64,000 nt of DNA, taken from the NCBI GenBank assembly GCA_029721515.1, contig CM056559.1, forward strand, positions 2,915,001 through 2,979,000. Direction: 5' to 3'. Position 1 is the first letter of the stretch. Every line of letters begins with the position of its first letter. Under the pieces are notes generated by a model. That model was given only the letters and a program-made list of their open reading frames with translations, did not search any database and was not told where the DNA came from. Shown piece after piece: positions 13,440-25,693 of this stretch. This stretch comes from Synanceia verrucosa. Lineage: Eukaryota > Chordata > Actinopteri > Perciformes > Synanceiidae. Position numbers and translations under genes: made by a program.

Positions 13440-14010
13440 TGGTGAGGAGGATTTAAGGACACATGCCCCCTGTTGTGAACCACCCCCGCCCCGGTCGCCC
13501 GTGAAGTGGAGACTTTGCTGCGCCAGCCAGGCTAACTTAGCATGCTAGGCTAACTTGGTGAACACATCTGCAGGCGAGCTCAGCGCTAGCTAACGGGATT
13601 TGAACTTTGTTTGGCTCGATAGCGACCCCGAAGACTTCATAAAAGGAGAGGAGGAGGAGGAGGGGGAGAGAAAGTTCACACGCCACGGAGGACAGCTGCG
13701 AAATAAGGTGGACAGCTAGCATGCCTCGGCGGTGACAGTGTAGGGAGATGCGGTGCTCTACCTGGGGTGTGAGATCAGAAGAGGCCGATGTCAGGACTGA
13801 CGGCCAGTCGACATTCCCCGGAGTGGCCGCTGCCGCCACCGCTTGCTCCGTCCGCCGTACCACTGCGCAATACGGTCCCGATGTTTGATGAGAAACCAGC
13901 TGCTGCTTCTCTAACGACTCAGGCTCAGGTGGTGGTAAATAAACGCGGCGTGTCTAGGTTGAAGTTTCGGTTGAAATCAAGGGACGCGTCACCTTGCAGC
14001 GGTTCATGAC
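13440..14010 (-). promoter_or_regulatory. bcl9l: CpG-rich probable promoter and first exon of bcl9l
   Basis: GC- and CpG-dense sequence standing out from AT-rich surroundings, including an Sp1-like cccgccccgg near 13,487. On the minus strand a usable donor (CACCCCAG|GTAGAG) ends an exon at 13,762, so a non-coding exon could begin between ~13,800 and 14,000. The island is the nearest CpG-rich block upstream of the bcl9l coding start. An antisense or bidirectional transcript is equally possible. Confidence 0.45.
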
Positions 14011-14957
14011 TCCCACTATTCAAGATGCAGAAGGGCAGGACGTTGCTTCTCTCTGCGAGTCCATATCACAATAATTAGTGTGGCCACACGGGCATCCGTA
14101 TGTCACTGTGCTGATATGTCACGCTGGACTTCTCTGCTGCTCTGAGTGGCTTTTATTAAATATATAAAATGATAAACTGAATGACAATTCATATTTATCA
14201 GCTGGTATTTTCACATGCTGGTGATGTCAACACCCTGGATGTGAAATGCACCTGAAACATCACACAGGTGCTTTTTTCTTTTTGCTTTAATCTGGTCCAG
14301 CTAATGGACATCATGCTGCAGTAGATTTCAAGGAAACACAGCTTCAATTTTTTGGGGAATCCATTATAAAGTTACTGAAGAGTGAAGATCCAGTTGTTGC
14401 ACTGCTAGACCTGCTTTATTTTTTCAGTTTAATGCTCCCTCTGGTGGTATGGGTAGTAGAAGAATTGACAGCATACCCTCAAGTGAACTCACTATAAAGC
14501 CCTTTGTTGCAAATGCACTGAAATTTATAGGAATACAATTAAGACTTGTACATTTCCAATGCTGGCTAACATTCAGTAATTGCCTAATTTCTTCATGAAG
14601 CAATCAGTTGAATATTAGGGAAGGACATGCACATATCAAGTCATAAATCATCCAGGAGGGAGCTGCAGTTATTTATCACAAAATACACAGACACACATCT
14701 GCAGTGGATGCTGGTCAGTAAAAATAATCACAAACCACAGAGGCGACTTGCTGAGACTCCCTAACCTACAGGAGACCGACCTCTGTGTTCATGTCCTTCA
14801 TAATGCAGCACCATCACACCTGTTGGCATCTGACATTTTTAATCATTGAGTGATTAAATAGCTTGAGATTTTAATTATGCCATTGGATGATGTGCACTCG
14901 ACATTAAGCTCTCATTATGTGCCGAATCTTGATGGAAATGAGATCAATCAGTTTTTT

Positions 14958-14973
14958 GTTGTTGTTGTTGTTG
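14958..14973. repeat. Short (GTT)n run
   Basis: About five GTT units preceded by a T tract. Confidence 0.9.
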
Positions 14974-17900
14974 GAATTACTAAATTAAATGATAAGGTCT
15001 CTTAAAGTTGTGTATATTCTGTGGACACTACTTGCCAAACAAGTATTTTTAGTAATAAAAAAAGAATATTTCACTACACATTGTTTTGATTCAGTAATAA
15101 TGGGCTCTGGGCATCGCTCCTGCCAAATAGACCAGCTCGGGGATATTTAAGAGCAAATAAAACAGCCCACAGACAGAGAAGGCTGCAATTTTACAGTGAA
15201 AATGCAAAAAGATGCTGTGGATTATATCCCACCCTGAGATATGTTTCATCTTCGTCCATTATTCTCTGCTGGTACATGGCAAGCAGAGGAATGAGCTCAA
15301 TTAGGATGAGGAAATGAGAGGAGAGGAGGAATTTGTGCCGCCTGTATTTGGAGAGAAAGAAAATGAAACATTGGAGGAAGGTCAAGAGAACATAAGAAAG
15401 GAGCAGTGGGGAATGAGAAAGCGATGGAGAGAGAAAGAGAGAGACAGAGAGGATGAGAAAGTGAAACTATGTTGTCATGGAAACTGGCATGGATCTGAGG
15501 AGAAAAACAAGAATGTAAATTGGTTTACCCTTAGGGAATGTGATGGTGCTACAGGGAAGAAATAGGCAGGGAGGTGTGTTTATGAGAGGACCTGCCACAG
15601 CATTATATGCAAATAAAGAGACTTGAAAAATAAATGATAATGATGAAGAAAGCACAATGGATCTTTGAATGAAGATGCTTATATGGACTCCAAGAATCTA
15701 TTTGGAGATGGTAGCAGCCGGGAGGATCAGCCTTCATCTCTTTCTGCCTGAGCCGTGTCTTACAAATGACAAATTAAAAAACGTGTCAGTCTGGGAGGTG
15801 CAGAGGTCAGCATGAATGTGTGTGAATTACTAATAAACAACTTGTGCTGCACACCAGTAGCACACTTTTTATGTGGTGGTGGAGACCTTTTCATTCAGGG
15901 GCATTACAGGTGGCAGGATGGGGCTTTAGAAAGCCTGTGCAGACCTCAAGGCTTTCTCATTTTCTCCTCTCACCTGTGTGCTTTTTCCACAAAGCCTTTG
16001 CTCGGACTGCTGGAATCCCATCTTTAGATTTGATTTTAGTCAGCTAGAGGATAGGAATGTTGCCAAGAAACTAATGGTTTCCGTGGTGACAAACACTACC
16101 GCTCTGTCATTGTGTGTAGCAACGTAGGAAGTCAAGTCCCTCACCTACAATCTCTACTGCCGCTTTCAGAGAGAGATCTGAGAACAGCATGTACTCAGCA
16201 TAGCTTAGTGCTCTGTGTGTGTTTTCTTGTGCAAAACCATCATACATCTTCAGACTCGTATTGAATGAAACAAGAATAACATACAAGACGAGAAGACAAA
16301 TGACACAGTGGGTGCATGGACACGCAGGACATGACATATGATATTGTCAGTATCAGTCGTAATCCTGAATATCCCGAACAGAGTTGAAAATGCAGTGAAG
16401 CACAAAACAAAGTGACAATGACGCATCAGTAGGGGACATTAATAAATGGCTCCAACAACCAGCAGCCATGTGCAGATTTGTTTGTTCAGTCAGTCTGACG
16501 GTGTGTTTATGTGTGTTTGGCGAGAGCTTAATTGTAATTGGGGAAGAGGCGGTTGCCGTGGCGGCTGTTGCAGGCACTGATGCACAGGCGCTGGATCTCA
16601 AACAGGTGGTTTCCCAGATGGGCAAAGTCAGTAGCAATCAAGTTTTCCCTCTCGCCCTTAGTTTGAAGTCACGCAGGTCTTTGATGGAGGGCAGCCAGCA
16701 GACGTGAGAATGACACATGGATGCTGAGCAGATATCCATCGACAAGGATTCGTACAGTTTGATGTGATGTTTATGAGCTGGGGAAGAGCATCTTTGAGGA
16801 TGTTTGATGAATTTAATCAAACCAACTGTGCACACAAGGTAGTATTGTGGATTTCCAGGGGGAGATGAGCATCTGGGCTCTTGTGGAAGTCAGTCTCATC
16901 TCCACAGTCTTGTTTGTGTTATGATCAAGGTGGTTGGCACACCTAAATACCCATGTGGCCAATTCTCCAACTTGTTTTCATGGTCTGAGTCCAGAGAGCA
17001 GGTGAATTAATGTTTAGTTGGGTCATCCAGGGTTCAGTGATTATCACTCTGACAGCAGAGTGTTCATTAAAACATGGTAACAAAGACCATTGGGATTGGG
17101 TGGGATAGTTTTACACAAATTATACAAATAATTGAGAACAAACCTAAATAAATCATGGATTAGGTTCAGGGAAAGAAGAGGAAATAGCAGGATCTCTAAC
17201 GTGACTTGCTCCATGAAACCCTTGCAATAAACTGGAAGAGCTAAAGATTACTGTACCCATGATATCAAATATGGACTTAGTGGATTTAGTTAAACACTAA
17301 GCATATATCACAGCAGTCTGGTGCAGGACTTAGACAGTATCCAGGAGTCAGTGGAAGCCCGTGTTGGCCACATTAAGGTTTGTCTTCTGGTCTAAAGGTC
17401 AGGCGGGATTAAATAAATTGTGGAAAACTAGAGCAGACAGTAGATGGCAGTAGAGTTACTCTGAAGAGTTCTAGCTCTGCACACACAGGTATGACTCACT
17501 GAAAAGCAGCAGCATATATATTTACGTCAGACTCCAGATAGCAGACTCTGTCTGAACTGCCATCTTTGTTGGTTTAGCATATTCCTATCCTCTACGACAC
17601 TCCAGTCAGCCCCGTCTCTGAATACTGGTCATCCAGGAGGAAATATGTTTAGTCCTGGTGCACAAACACATCTTTGTTTTGTGAATATGAAGTGAAAGGA
17701 AAACTATGCTAATAAAAATGTTTGATTCAACACAAATCAAAACACCACCGTACAATAATGTGTGACATCTGACCGGTTGTAACTGTGTGCACTGACGTTG
17801 GACACGGAGCAGGCATGCCTCTGTACTTTAATGGGGCTACATGAGGTGAGCTCCTGCACTATTTGTGAGTTGAAGCTTGACCCTAAAAAGGTCACAGGGA

Positions 17901-19266
17901 CTGGAGGTGTTGCTGTGACCTTCCGGAAAGCCCTGCCTGGACGCTGCCTCCATATGGCGGCATCTCCCTTTGAAACAGCGACGGCGCAAAACAATCTGGA
18001 TCCTATTAAATCCTTTTGTCTCTCTCCCCTCCTGCTTGTGCTGTCTGTTTTTACTTTGTGTTATTCATATTCATTCCATTACGACCCTCCTCCCCTCTGG
18101 TTTTTGGAGTCCCACAATGCATTTCGCCGAGACTGCTGGGCAGATGTTTTCATGGTGCCGGGCCATATGAATTCAAGACAAACTTGGACATGAATGAACA
18201 TAAATCGAGGGAGTAATCCTTCAAACCGAATAATTAACACATCCCTGTGAGATTTCTTTGATACCATAAAGCTACAACGGTCTTCTTCTATTGATCCTTG
18301 CAGAGTTTCTTGCCCTAAACCCACATGACAGAGCAGCTGGCCTCATCTGGATCTGCCATCAGTTGCTTGTTAAATGCAGTGTGTGAGAGGGATGGCAACA
18401 TGGCAGCTTGCGGTCTCAGCCCATCCATAACCAGACACTGGGAACTGTGAACACAGGCTGCAGGTCACAGAGCAGTTTGTTTAGTGTGAGTGTTTGTGGG
18501 CTACATATGCTTACTACACTGGACCAGACCATGATATTGAATCTGTGCTCCCCTCCTCTCTCTCTGAATCCTGTCTAGGTAATTGATCCCAGGCTGGACA
18601 TTTGAGTTGCCGGCAGCGATTCATATCGTTTTTATCTTTTGGACAAGCTCTCTACTGCTTCCAGATGGGGGAGGCACTCCAGGGTTGGAGTTTGTTTTTG
18701 AAAAAAAAAAAAATAATGCTCTAATGTCTTTACCTTTCAAAAACCATGCGTCTGGAGGAGAAATCACAGATTTGTGTCACTCTGTTTGTCTTTGCTGGTG
18801 TTTGTTTACGTTGCTACTGGTTATGGATGGAGGCAGGACAGTGACAGCATCAATGTTTCTGGAAAATGTCTCTGCTTTATGTTATGCTGAGGGGAAATCT
18901 AAGGTCCTGATGAAATTATTTACTCAGTATCCATCCTTTAGGCAAATTAAACATAAAATATTATGTTGTTGATTCATGAAAAAAGGAACAAAAACAACAG
19001 ACACTTCCCAACCCAAAAACTTCATGACCTCCTTCACATGGGAACATCTGTCATATTACACTGAGGAGTCTGAGATGACAAGAAACCAGTCGAGTCATGA
19101 ATGCAGATCAATGTCAAGCTGGCGCTAAAGTTCTTTTAATGTGTTAATAATGTTTTGTTGCGATAAAGCAAACATAGCTACTTAATGTAGCTGCTTAGTT
19201 GTAGCCCTAAATGCAGATTAGGAAGATTTCTATTGCCTCTGCACAGCTCTCAACATGGAGGCAGAG

Positions 19267-19335
19267 GAGCTAACAATGCTAACAGCGCTAACAAATGCCA
19301 ACAAAGCTGACAGAGCTAACAGTGTTAACCAGAGT
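19267..19335. repeat. Degenerate 9-bp tandem repeat (gctaacarn type)
   Basis: The unit gctaacaat/gctaacagc/gctgacaga/gctaacagt recurs about seven times with drift. It is short and lies 120 bp left of the inverted repeat. Confidence 0.7.
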
Positions 19336-19456
19336 GGATGATACGTTTCCACAATGACAGAGTTGGTTGGGATGCCGTTATCTTCAAAGCACGAAGATGC
19401 TCTGATTCCAACACACACAGAGGGAGAGCAGCTCCTCCATATCTTCACATCCATGT

Positions 19457-19547
19457 GATGCTGTGTAGTAACGCTAATGAAATCACTTTCTTCTGTTCCC
19501 ATTGCTTGAAAAAGAAAGTGATTTCATTAGCGTTACTACACAGCATC
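19457..19547. repeat. Perfect 36-bp inverted repeat with 19-nt spacer
   Basis: The left arm at 19457-19492 starts gatgctgtgtagtaacgcta. The right arm at 19512-19547 is its exact reverse complement over all 36 bases, separated by 19 nt. Outside the arms the flanks stay loosely complementary for about 20 bp. As RNA this would fold into a long hairpin. The likely source is a foldback or MITE-type element, or a local inverted duplication. A small-RNA hairpin is possible but unproven. Confidence 0.9.
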
Positions 19548-19869
19548 AGCTGCATTTCATGAATATGTCAGCGGGAAAACTGATCACCGGTTGTGTCGGT
19601 TCAGACTTCAGCCAACAGACGGGTGGAGTAATAGGCTGCATGTGCACATCAGCAGCTGAACATGTACATTTTGGGGTCATGAACTGACTTGATCTCAGCT
19701 GAGCTCATAGTTGTGTCCATTAAGTCACTATAAATTATCAATATATTTCCTCTCAGGCTTCAACACTTTGTAGGCGTGTTGTTCCAGAAATATCCAGAAA
19801 GTCACATGAACCCATAATTAGTGTTTACAGTATCTAGTGGTGAGGTTGTGGTGAATAGAATAGTTTTTT

Positions 19870-20150
19870 TATGTATCCCTCATTGGTGGAAATTCACCCG
19901 CCACATCAGCATAGACACTTTACAGTAATAAAAAAAACAATAAACAACAGCAGACATAATAGAATAAGTAATAATAATAGAAAAAATGTTTAAATTGTGT
20001 ACTAAATAAAAAAAAGGAAGAAAATATGATTTAATACAATTATTAAATTAAAATCTGGTATGTGGATGTGACCTGTAGAACTATACATAAAACAAAAAAA
20101 GCAGTGCAAAATTTCTGTGCAATTATATACATCAATAAAAGAAACAATAT
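19870..20150 (+). mobile_element. Interspersed repeat copy A (LINE-tail-like)
   Basis: Contains atccctcattggtggaaatt, then acataatagaataagtaata, then gacctgtagaa and agcagtgcaaaatttctgtg. The later words recur in the same order and orientation at 37,180-37,470, so this is a dispersed repeat with two copies in the window. The opening phrase resembles a 3' tail seen in fish LINE-type elements (from memory). Confidence 0.6.
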
Positions 20151-22629
20151 TATTATTAATATTAAATTGCATTTTTTTACTAGTAGATCCCTTGAAATGC
20201 AACCCAAGTTGCCACATAAAAAAAATGATTCTGCAAACCATATGTGTGTGTCAACCATGACTCATTTGACTCATGTTACACTTGCAGAAACACAATGCCA
20301 TGTTTGGTTAGGCTAAGGTGACAAAACTATTTGGTTATGGTTAGAAAAAAAACATCACAGAGTTAACAGATCTACCGTAACGCAACAAAACCGTAAGTGA
20401 GCGAATGCAAAAACGTTGACATTAATTGTATCCCTGGTTTGCGAAAACGTGCTATATAAATAAACAAAGATTGAGAGTGAAAACGTGCAATGCCAACTTT
20501 TATTTATTTTTTTAATTTTTTTTTTAAATATGAAATTTAAACAATTAAAATTTCAGAAACTGATTAAATCTGCACATGACCAAGGCTCAGAAACTCACAC
20601 CCCGCTTGCACAAATTAGTGGTGTGCTCGTAAATTACACACAGAATTTCTTTTTTCCTCTCAAAGACGAAGGAGTTAAACCATGTTTGACAACTTCATTA
20701 CAACAGTGGAAACAAAACAGTAATTTCACTGTCATGTCTGAAGCATTTTTGAAGCTAATTTTTTGGTTTTAGGGTCTCGGCTTTAACGTCTCAACATTTA
20801 AATTGTCGACAGGCCACAGTGTTGGCTTCTGTTGAGTCTGATAATGATATAACATGTGGTGATAAATTGGATAATAATTCAAAGTGTTTCAAGATGAAAA
20901 GAAGGGTCACACTGCTGGATGTTAATGCAAACCCAGTTATCATTATCATCTCTGTAATGACTGCTTTTCTTGCGTTTTTGTGGCAGACACGAAATAATTT
21001 ATTGAGCTGGCTCATCAAAAATTGTGAGTGTATTGCATTAAGTATTAAGCAAGATTCAAGTCTCTGTAGTGTCACTAGGGTCACTCCAAATCTGTGTTTA
21101 TTGTCATGAAGTATGGAAACGTCTGAGGAAACTAAAGAACACTTAGTTCACTAATTAGCACTGCTAATTAGGTGGATTTTAACTGCAACTCGCTGTAGTC
21201 TCTCTCACTTTAGAGTATGGATATTAGAGCAGTGTCAGAGCATTTAGTTTCTGAGATGCAATTATGATATTTTGGAAGTTGCTTACTGACGTCATAAATT
21301 ACAAATAGTTATATTGATTTTGGATCCTATTAATCCTTTTTGTTGTAGTAATGTCAAAGCAGAAAATGCTGCACTCACTGCGTCCATGGCCAAATGATAT
21401 TAAACTCACTCGCTCTCCAAATCTGATATGATGACAAAACGCAGCCAAAAGAGCCCAAAGTGATGGTTTATTATTCCTCAGCTGCCATGCTAAACAAAGA
21501 GGCCTATGACAGACCACCTGCTCAGAGAGGATTGGGAGTATGAGCTACTGTACACTAAACAGCTGAACCAGGAGCAGTGTGAGGGTCCCATGGGAAGGAA
21601 GGGGGTGGCGTCCAAAGGGGCTGAAGGGGGTCAGCTGGTCCAGACGAGGTGGTCTTGTGGAAACGGTTGCAGAAGTCATGGCTGCATGATGTGGCATATC
21701 TGCTCCACAGATCCTGATGGACAGTGGTCAAGTCTGCGCTCAGTACATAAATACTCCACGCTACATTAGCCGCCAAAGCCTTTCCACATGTTGTTTGCAG
21801 AAGGCCTCTCCGGTGCTTAAACCCCGATCCCCATCTGGCTCTTTCCAGGTCAGCTCGTCCAGCACGTTCCCTGACATGGACCTGCTTTCTGCCAGCCGCT
21901 CTGTCGGTTTACATACCCAGCCTAGCATGCCGCAAGCTGCACGCTGTAAAAAATGACCACGGTCACAAACCAAAATACAACTTCTGTCAGCGGAGAGCGA
22001 TGACTCCTGTTCGATCCAGTGTGGGATCTCTTGTTTCAGACCTCTGAGAGTGTAAACATTTTGAAAACAGGCTGAATAAGCAGAACTGTCCACGAGTCTC
22101 AAGACAGCGACACTTGATTCAAGTACACAAGTCCATTTTAACTGGAAACAAGCTAAATGATGAAACCCCAATGACAGATTTTTCTTCGTTTTGAGAAAAA
22201 CAACACCAAATACTGAACTAAAGGACTCATTATGATGGAAGTTTTGTGCCATAGAAGTGATCATCAAATCCACTCTAGTTTGGGTTTGAGAGTAAATTTA
22301 TCTTTATCTATTTCCAAAGTCAAAGCAGAGCCAGGCTAGCTATTTAAATTTTAATGACTTTTCAAATAAACATAATCACAATTAAATTAATCACCTGTCT
22401 GAAAATTGTTGTGAAGATTTTGTGCATCCTAAAGTCCTCAAACTGCATATGTAAAATGAAAATGAACGCACCAAAAATCAGAATCCAACATGGCTGACTT
22501 CCTGTCAAATGTTCTTGAATGTGAGAGCAATGATTGTACCAAATTTCATGAGCATCACAGGAGCTTTAGCCTGCTGGCTATCCTAAGCCTCGCAAAAATG
22601 AGAATGCACAGCAGGAAAATAATAATATA

Positions 22630-23010
22630 TTTTGGGATTGTTGGCAATTTATCTAACCCCCACTGACCTATTTTGGCACTAACCTAGATATTAGTAAAAA
22701 AAAATGTAGAGGTTATCTGTACACTGCAAATTATTTGGTTCTTACCAAAATAAATTTTAAAAAAGTAGATTTAGATGTTAGATAATTTATTGTGTTTTAA
22801 GAGTGAATTTCTTATTTTAAGTGTTCAACTTTACACTATAATCACAAAAAAAATCAAGCACAACCATAACTTATTTGTCTCAAATAGGCAGATGAAGAAA
22901 ATAACTGTTAAAATAAGATCTATTATATCTCTCCCCCAAAGTCTAATCAAATAAATCTTGTTTTAAGATATAGTAACAAACTCAAGTTGCTTGACTAAAG
23001 CATCACACAA
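22630..23010. mobile_element. Candidate AT-rich non-autonomous DNA transposon
   Basis: Carries acactgcaaattatttggtt, then ttttaagagtgaatttctta with ttttaagtgttc, then cttgttttaagata. These phrases are typical of a widespread fish element built from ttttaag words. No frame of interest and no certain termini. Confidence 0.45.
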
Positions 23011-25641
23011 AACACATCTGCAAGCGTTTTCTGCTTGTATTTAATATATTTCACAGTATTTCAGTGAATTATATTCTGTATAAAGTTACAGCAGCATTTT
23101 CTGATATAGTGTTTTTAGACACTGTTCTCTGTAGTATAGTTGTAAAACAGTGTTTTGTGGCTCTGCTCTCCTGGGACTCAGTTGAGGAGAGGGGCCCCTT
23201 CCTGCTGCCCTCGTCCCAAGGCCAGTCAGCTGTGGCTCTGCTCAGTGAATCAGGTAGAGAGCCAACAGGGAGCCCTCTGCTCCTCTGCAGAGGAGGCCAA
23301 GAGGGGAGCGAGCCAGGAGGGAAATGAGGGTCGTGCAGTTGGGCCTCGATGCTTTACGAGCACAAGCCTCTGCACAGCACAGATAAATGATGATAGGGCA
23401 GAAATATATACAGTAGGCAGGCTAATATATGTTAGAGTAGTACAACAGCCTCGCTCCACTTCCATAATGTGTGGTCCCTGACACAACTGTCAGCTGAAGA
23501 AAAAGCAGAGAGGAGTAGGAAACCTAGCTGGGACAGAATAAGAGGAAGTCAACATTGTTGGATACTGATAAAAAAAATTACCAAAATAAACTCAGTGGCT
23601 GCACAGCGCTGTGACTCTCAATCTCATTAGATGATAAGTGGAAACACACATCCTCAGAGGTTGAATCATCTGCTGTTAAGCTTTAGAAACACATTCCTAT
23701 ACAGGTGGTCCTCAGAAATGAGAGGTTGGATTTGCTTTCAACAATGCCAGTGGTAATGACTGATCTAATCATAGGGCACGCTCACACAACCCACCTGTTT
23801 TGCCAGCGTTGCTCTCACATAAAGTGCAGCGTTGCCAGGCGCTCACAGTCGGGGCGGGTGGCAGTAATGTGTTACCCAGATCCCTATTATAGTCCCAGCT
23901 ATCTGGGTCTGATTCTGTTCTCTCATCTGCTGCCAAGAAGGAAAAAAGTTGCTCAAGCTTGGCCTGGTCGGATCCACTCGATGGGGCACTGCACCTGAGA
24001 GCTTTTACAGGGCTAAGAGGGTCCAGATAAGACGCCAGCCCTCCCATGTCCCCCCACGCACAAACACAGACCACCATCCAAAACATTTTGTTTTTCAACG
24101 ACTAACATTTTCCAGTCGCCTTGTCTTCTTCCTTCACAGATTTTTTTTATTCTTTTTAAAGCAGCAAATCAGGCAGGCAGCCAGCAGATGTGGCAGGCTC
24201 TCGTGTGCAGGACGGCAGGATATGTTTCACCAGTAAAGAATTTGGTCAGCTCTTGCTCCAGCAGAACAGGACTTACTGGTCCCATTAATGACAAATCACA
24301 CTCCCTCCCTGCTGTGTCACAGCTGCATCGGCATTGACACAGCTATGCATTGAACATGATTGTGCACAAAATGAACACACTGCATTGCTTATATAAGGCC
24401 TGATTCCGATCATGCACAATAAAGCTAAAACGTTTCTAAAGGTGCTGCCCCTCACAGTTAATAACAAGCATCACGAGCTATGCCTATTACAGCCCGGCCA
24501 GTGGAGTGCAAATGACTTAAAACTGCCTTCCAGCAAGTTCTTTCCAAAAGAAAACACCAAGTCTCCCAAATTTGTTAACTCGTCATAAATGTTCTTTTCT
24601 GCAGGAAAACAAGCTGCACTCTGTCAGGACTACCACACACAACACTCTACATCATTTTCCATTGCACTACACTTCCTGGCAATTCGATGAGAAGCGTCGT
24701 TGTGCAGTGTGTTTACTAGCACACACCTTTGAACTTCATCTTCCAGTCCGCTCGGCCCTCAGAAACCATGTTGTTTTATATTGCATTTTTTATTACATCT
24801 GTCTGTCTTCCAGCAGCCTGCTAAATATAGTCCCCCCTCTTCACCCCCAAAAAGAGCCGAATGCTAAGTCCTCACTAATTAGAGCCTTCTCCTCAGTCTC
24901 AGCGGCCTCCAAAAAGAGCAGGTTTATGGGCTGCATGCAGGGCAGCGCTGCTCCAGCCTTTAGCAGGACCAAACATCAGCCAGCAGCTGCGTGGCACACT
25001 AATGATGCTCACTGTTCCTACCCTAAACACTGCCTTTTTGACTGTACACTTGCATGATTGTCCTACTTCCACAAGCAGTTAAGGAATTTAATACCCATGC
25101 ATGAATTATGCAAAAACCTGTGGTGTTTTTTGAGTGTCTATGTGCACTGCCTGAGCTTAGAGATGCCATGAAATATCAGTAGATGATGAGATTTGATCCT
25201 GGCTGCAAGCCTCTCATAGGGTGAATAATAACCGGCATGTGTTTACAGGGCAGCTCTTGCCGGGCCCTGGTTTTTCATTTCACGTTTTCAAGTGATGGAA
25301 TTTCTAAAAAGGCTATCGCCACCGGTTTATTCAATAATACATGAAGCGATGGCATCATCCTGACACCCTACACCTTTCGCTTTCCGGTCCAGCCATTAGC
25401 CCGGCCATGAGTGGAAGAGCTGGAGAGACAGGCTAAATGGAGCAACACTGGGGAGGTGGATGCACTGATGAATAATTTAAAGTGAATCCAGTGTTTGAAA
25501 TAATCCTCCCTGTCAGTCCTTCAGCTCAGTCACTCTCAGCAGCCTGGTCTGGAGAGCCGACCACGCTCACCTCTGGCTTTAAATCACCTCCTGACTTGAG
25601 ATTTCCAGTCGAAGCTTTGAGGCACCGTGGGGAGTCTGAGG

Positions 25642-25693
25642 ATGACTCCTTATTTCTGCTTGCTCCTCTGCTGGCTGGCTCTTCCTCTACAAG
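25642..25693 (+). CDS. Ig-gene exon 1: signal peptide
   Basis: The ATG at 25642 has A at -3. The exon codes MTPYFCLLLCWLALPLQ plus one base, then GTAAAA. A TATA-like gctttaaatc lies about 65 bp upstream, near 25,577. The transcription start is unknown. Confidence 0.65.

Larger units (their letters stand above)
2747..13761 (-). other. bcl9l: Probable large first intron of bcl9l, with repeat fragments
   Basis: No exon could be supported across these 11 kb. The open frames are short, lack homology and are not joined by splice sites. The region carries several transposon-like fragments, listed separately at 5585-5815, 6440-6600, 7845-8420 and 10720-11175, and a CA microsatellite. Whether all of it belongs to bcl9l depends on the promoter assignment near 13.8 kb. 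Confidence 0.45.
14011..25641. other. Intergenic region between bcl9l and the Ig gene
   Basis: No gene could be supported. The longest frame (minus strand, 21761-22273, 170 codons) has no recognisable domain or splice context. The region holds the repeats listed separately (GTT run, 9-bp tandem repeat, inverted repeat, LINE-like tail, an AT-rich transposon-like block) and a possible enhancer around 24.8-24.9 kb. Confidence 0.6.

Noticed and set aside
21761..22273. 170-codon minus-strand frame
   Set aside because: No domain, signal or splice context; overlaps other equally long frames.
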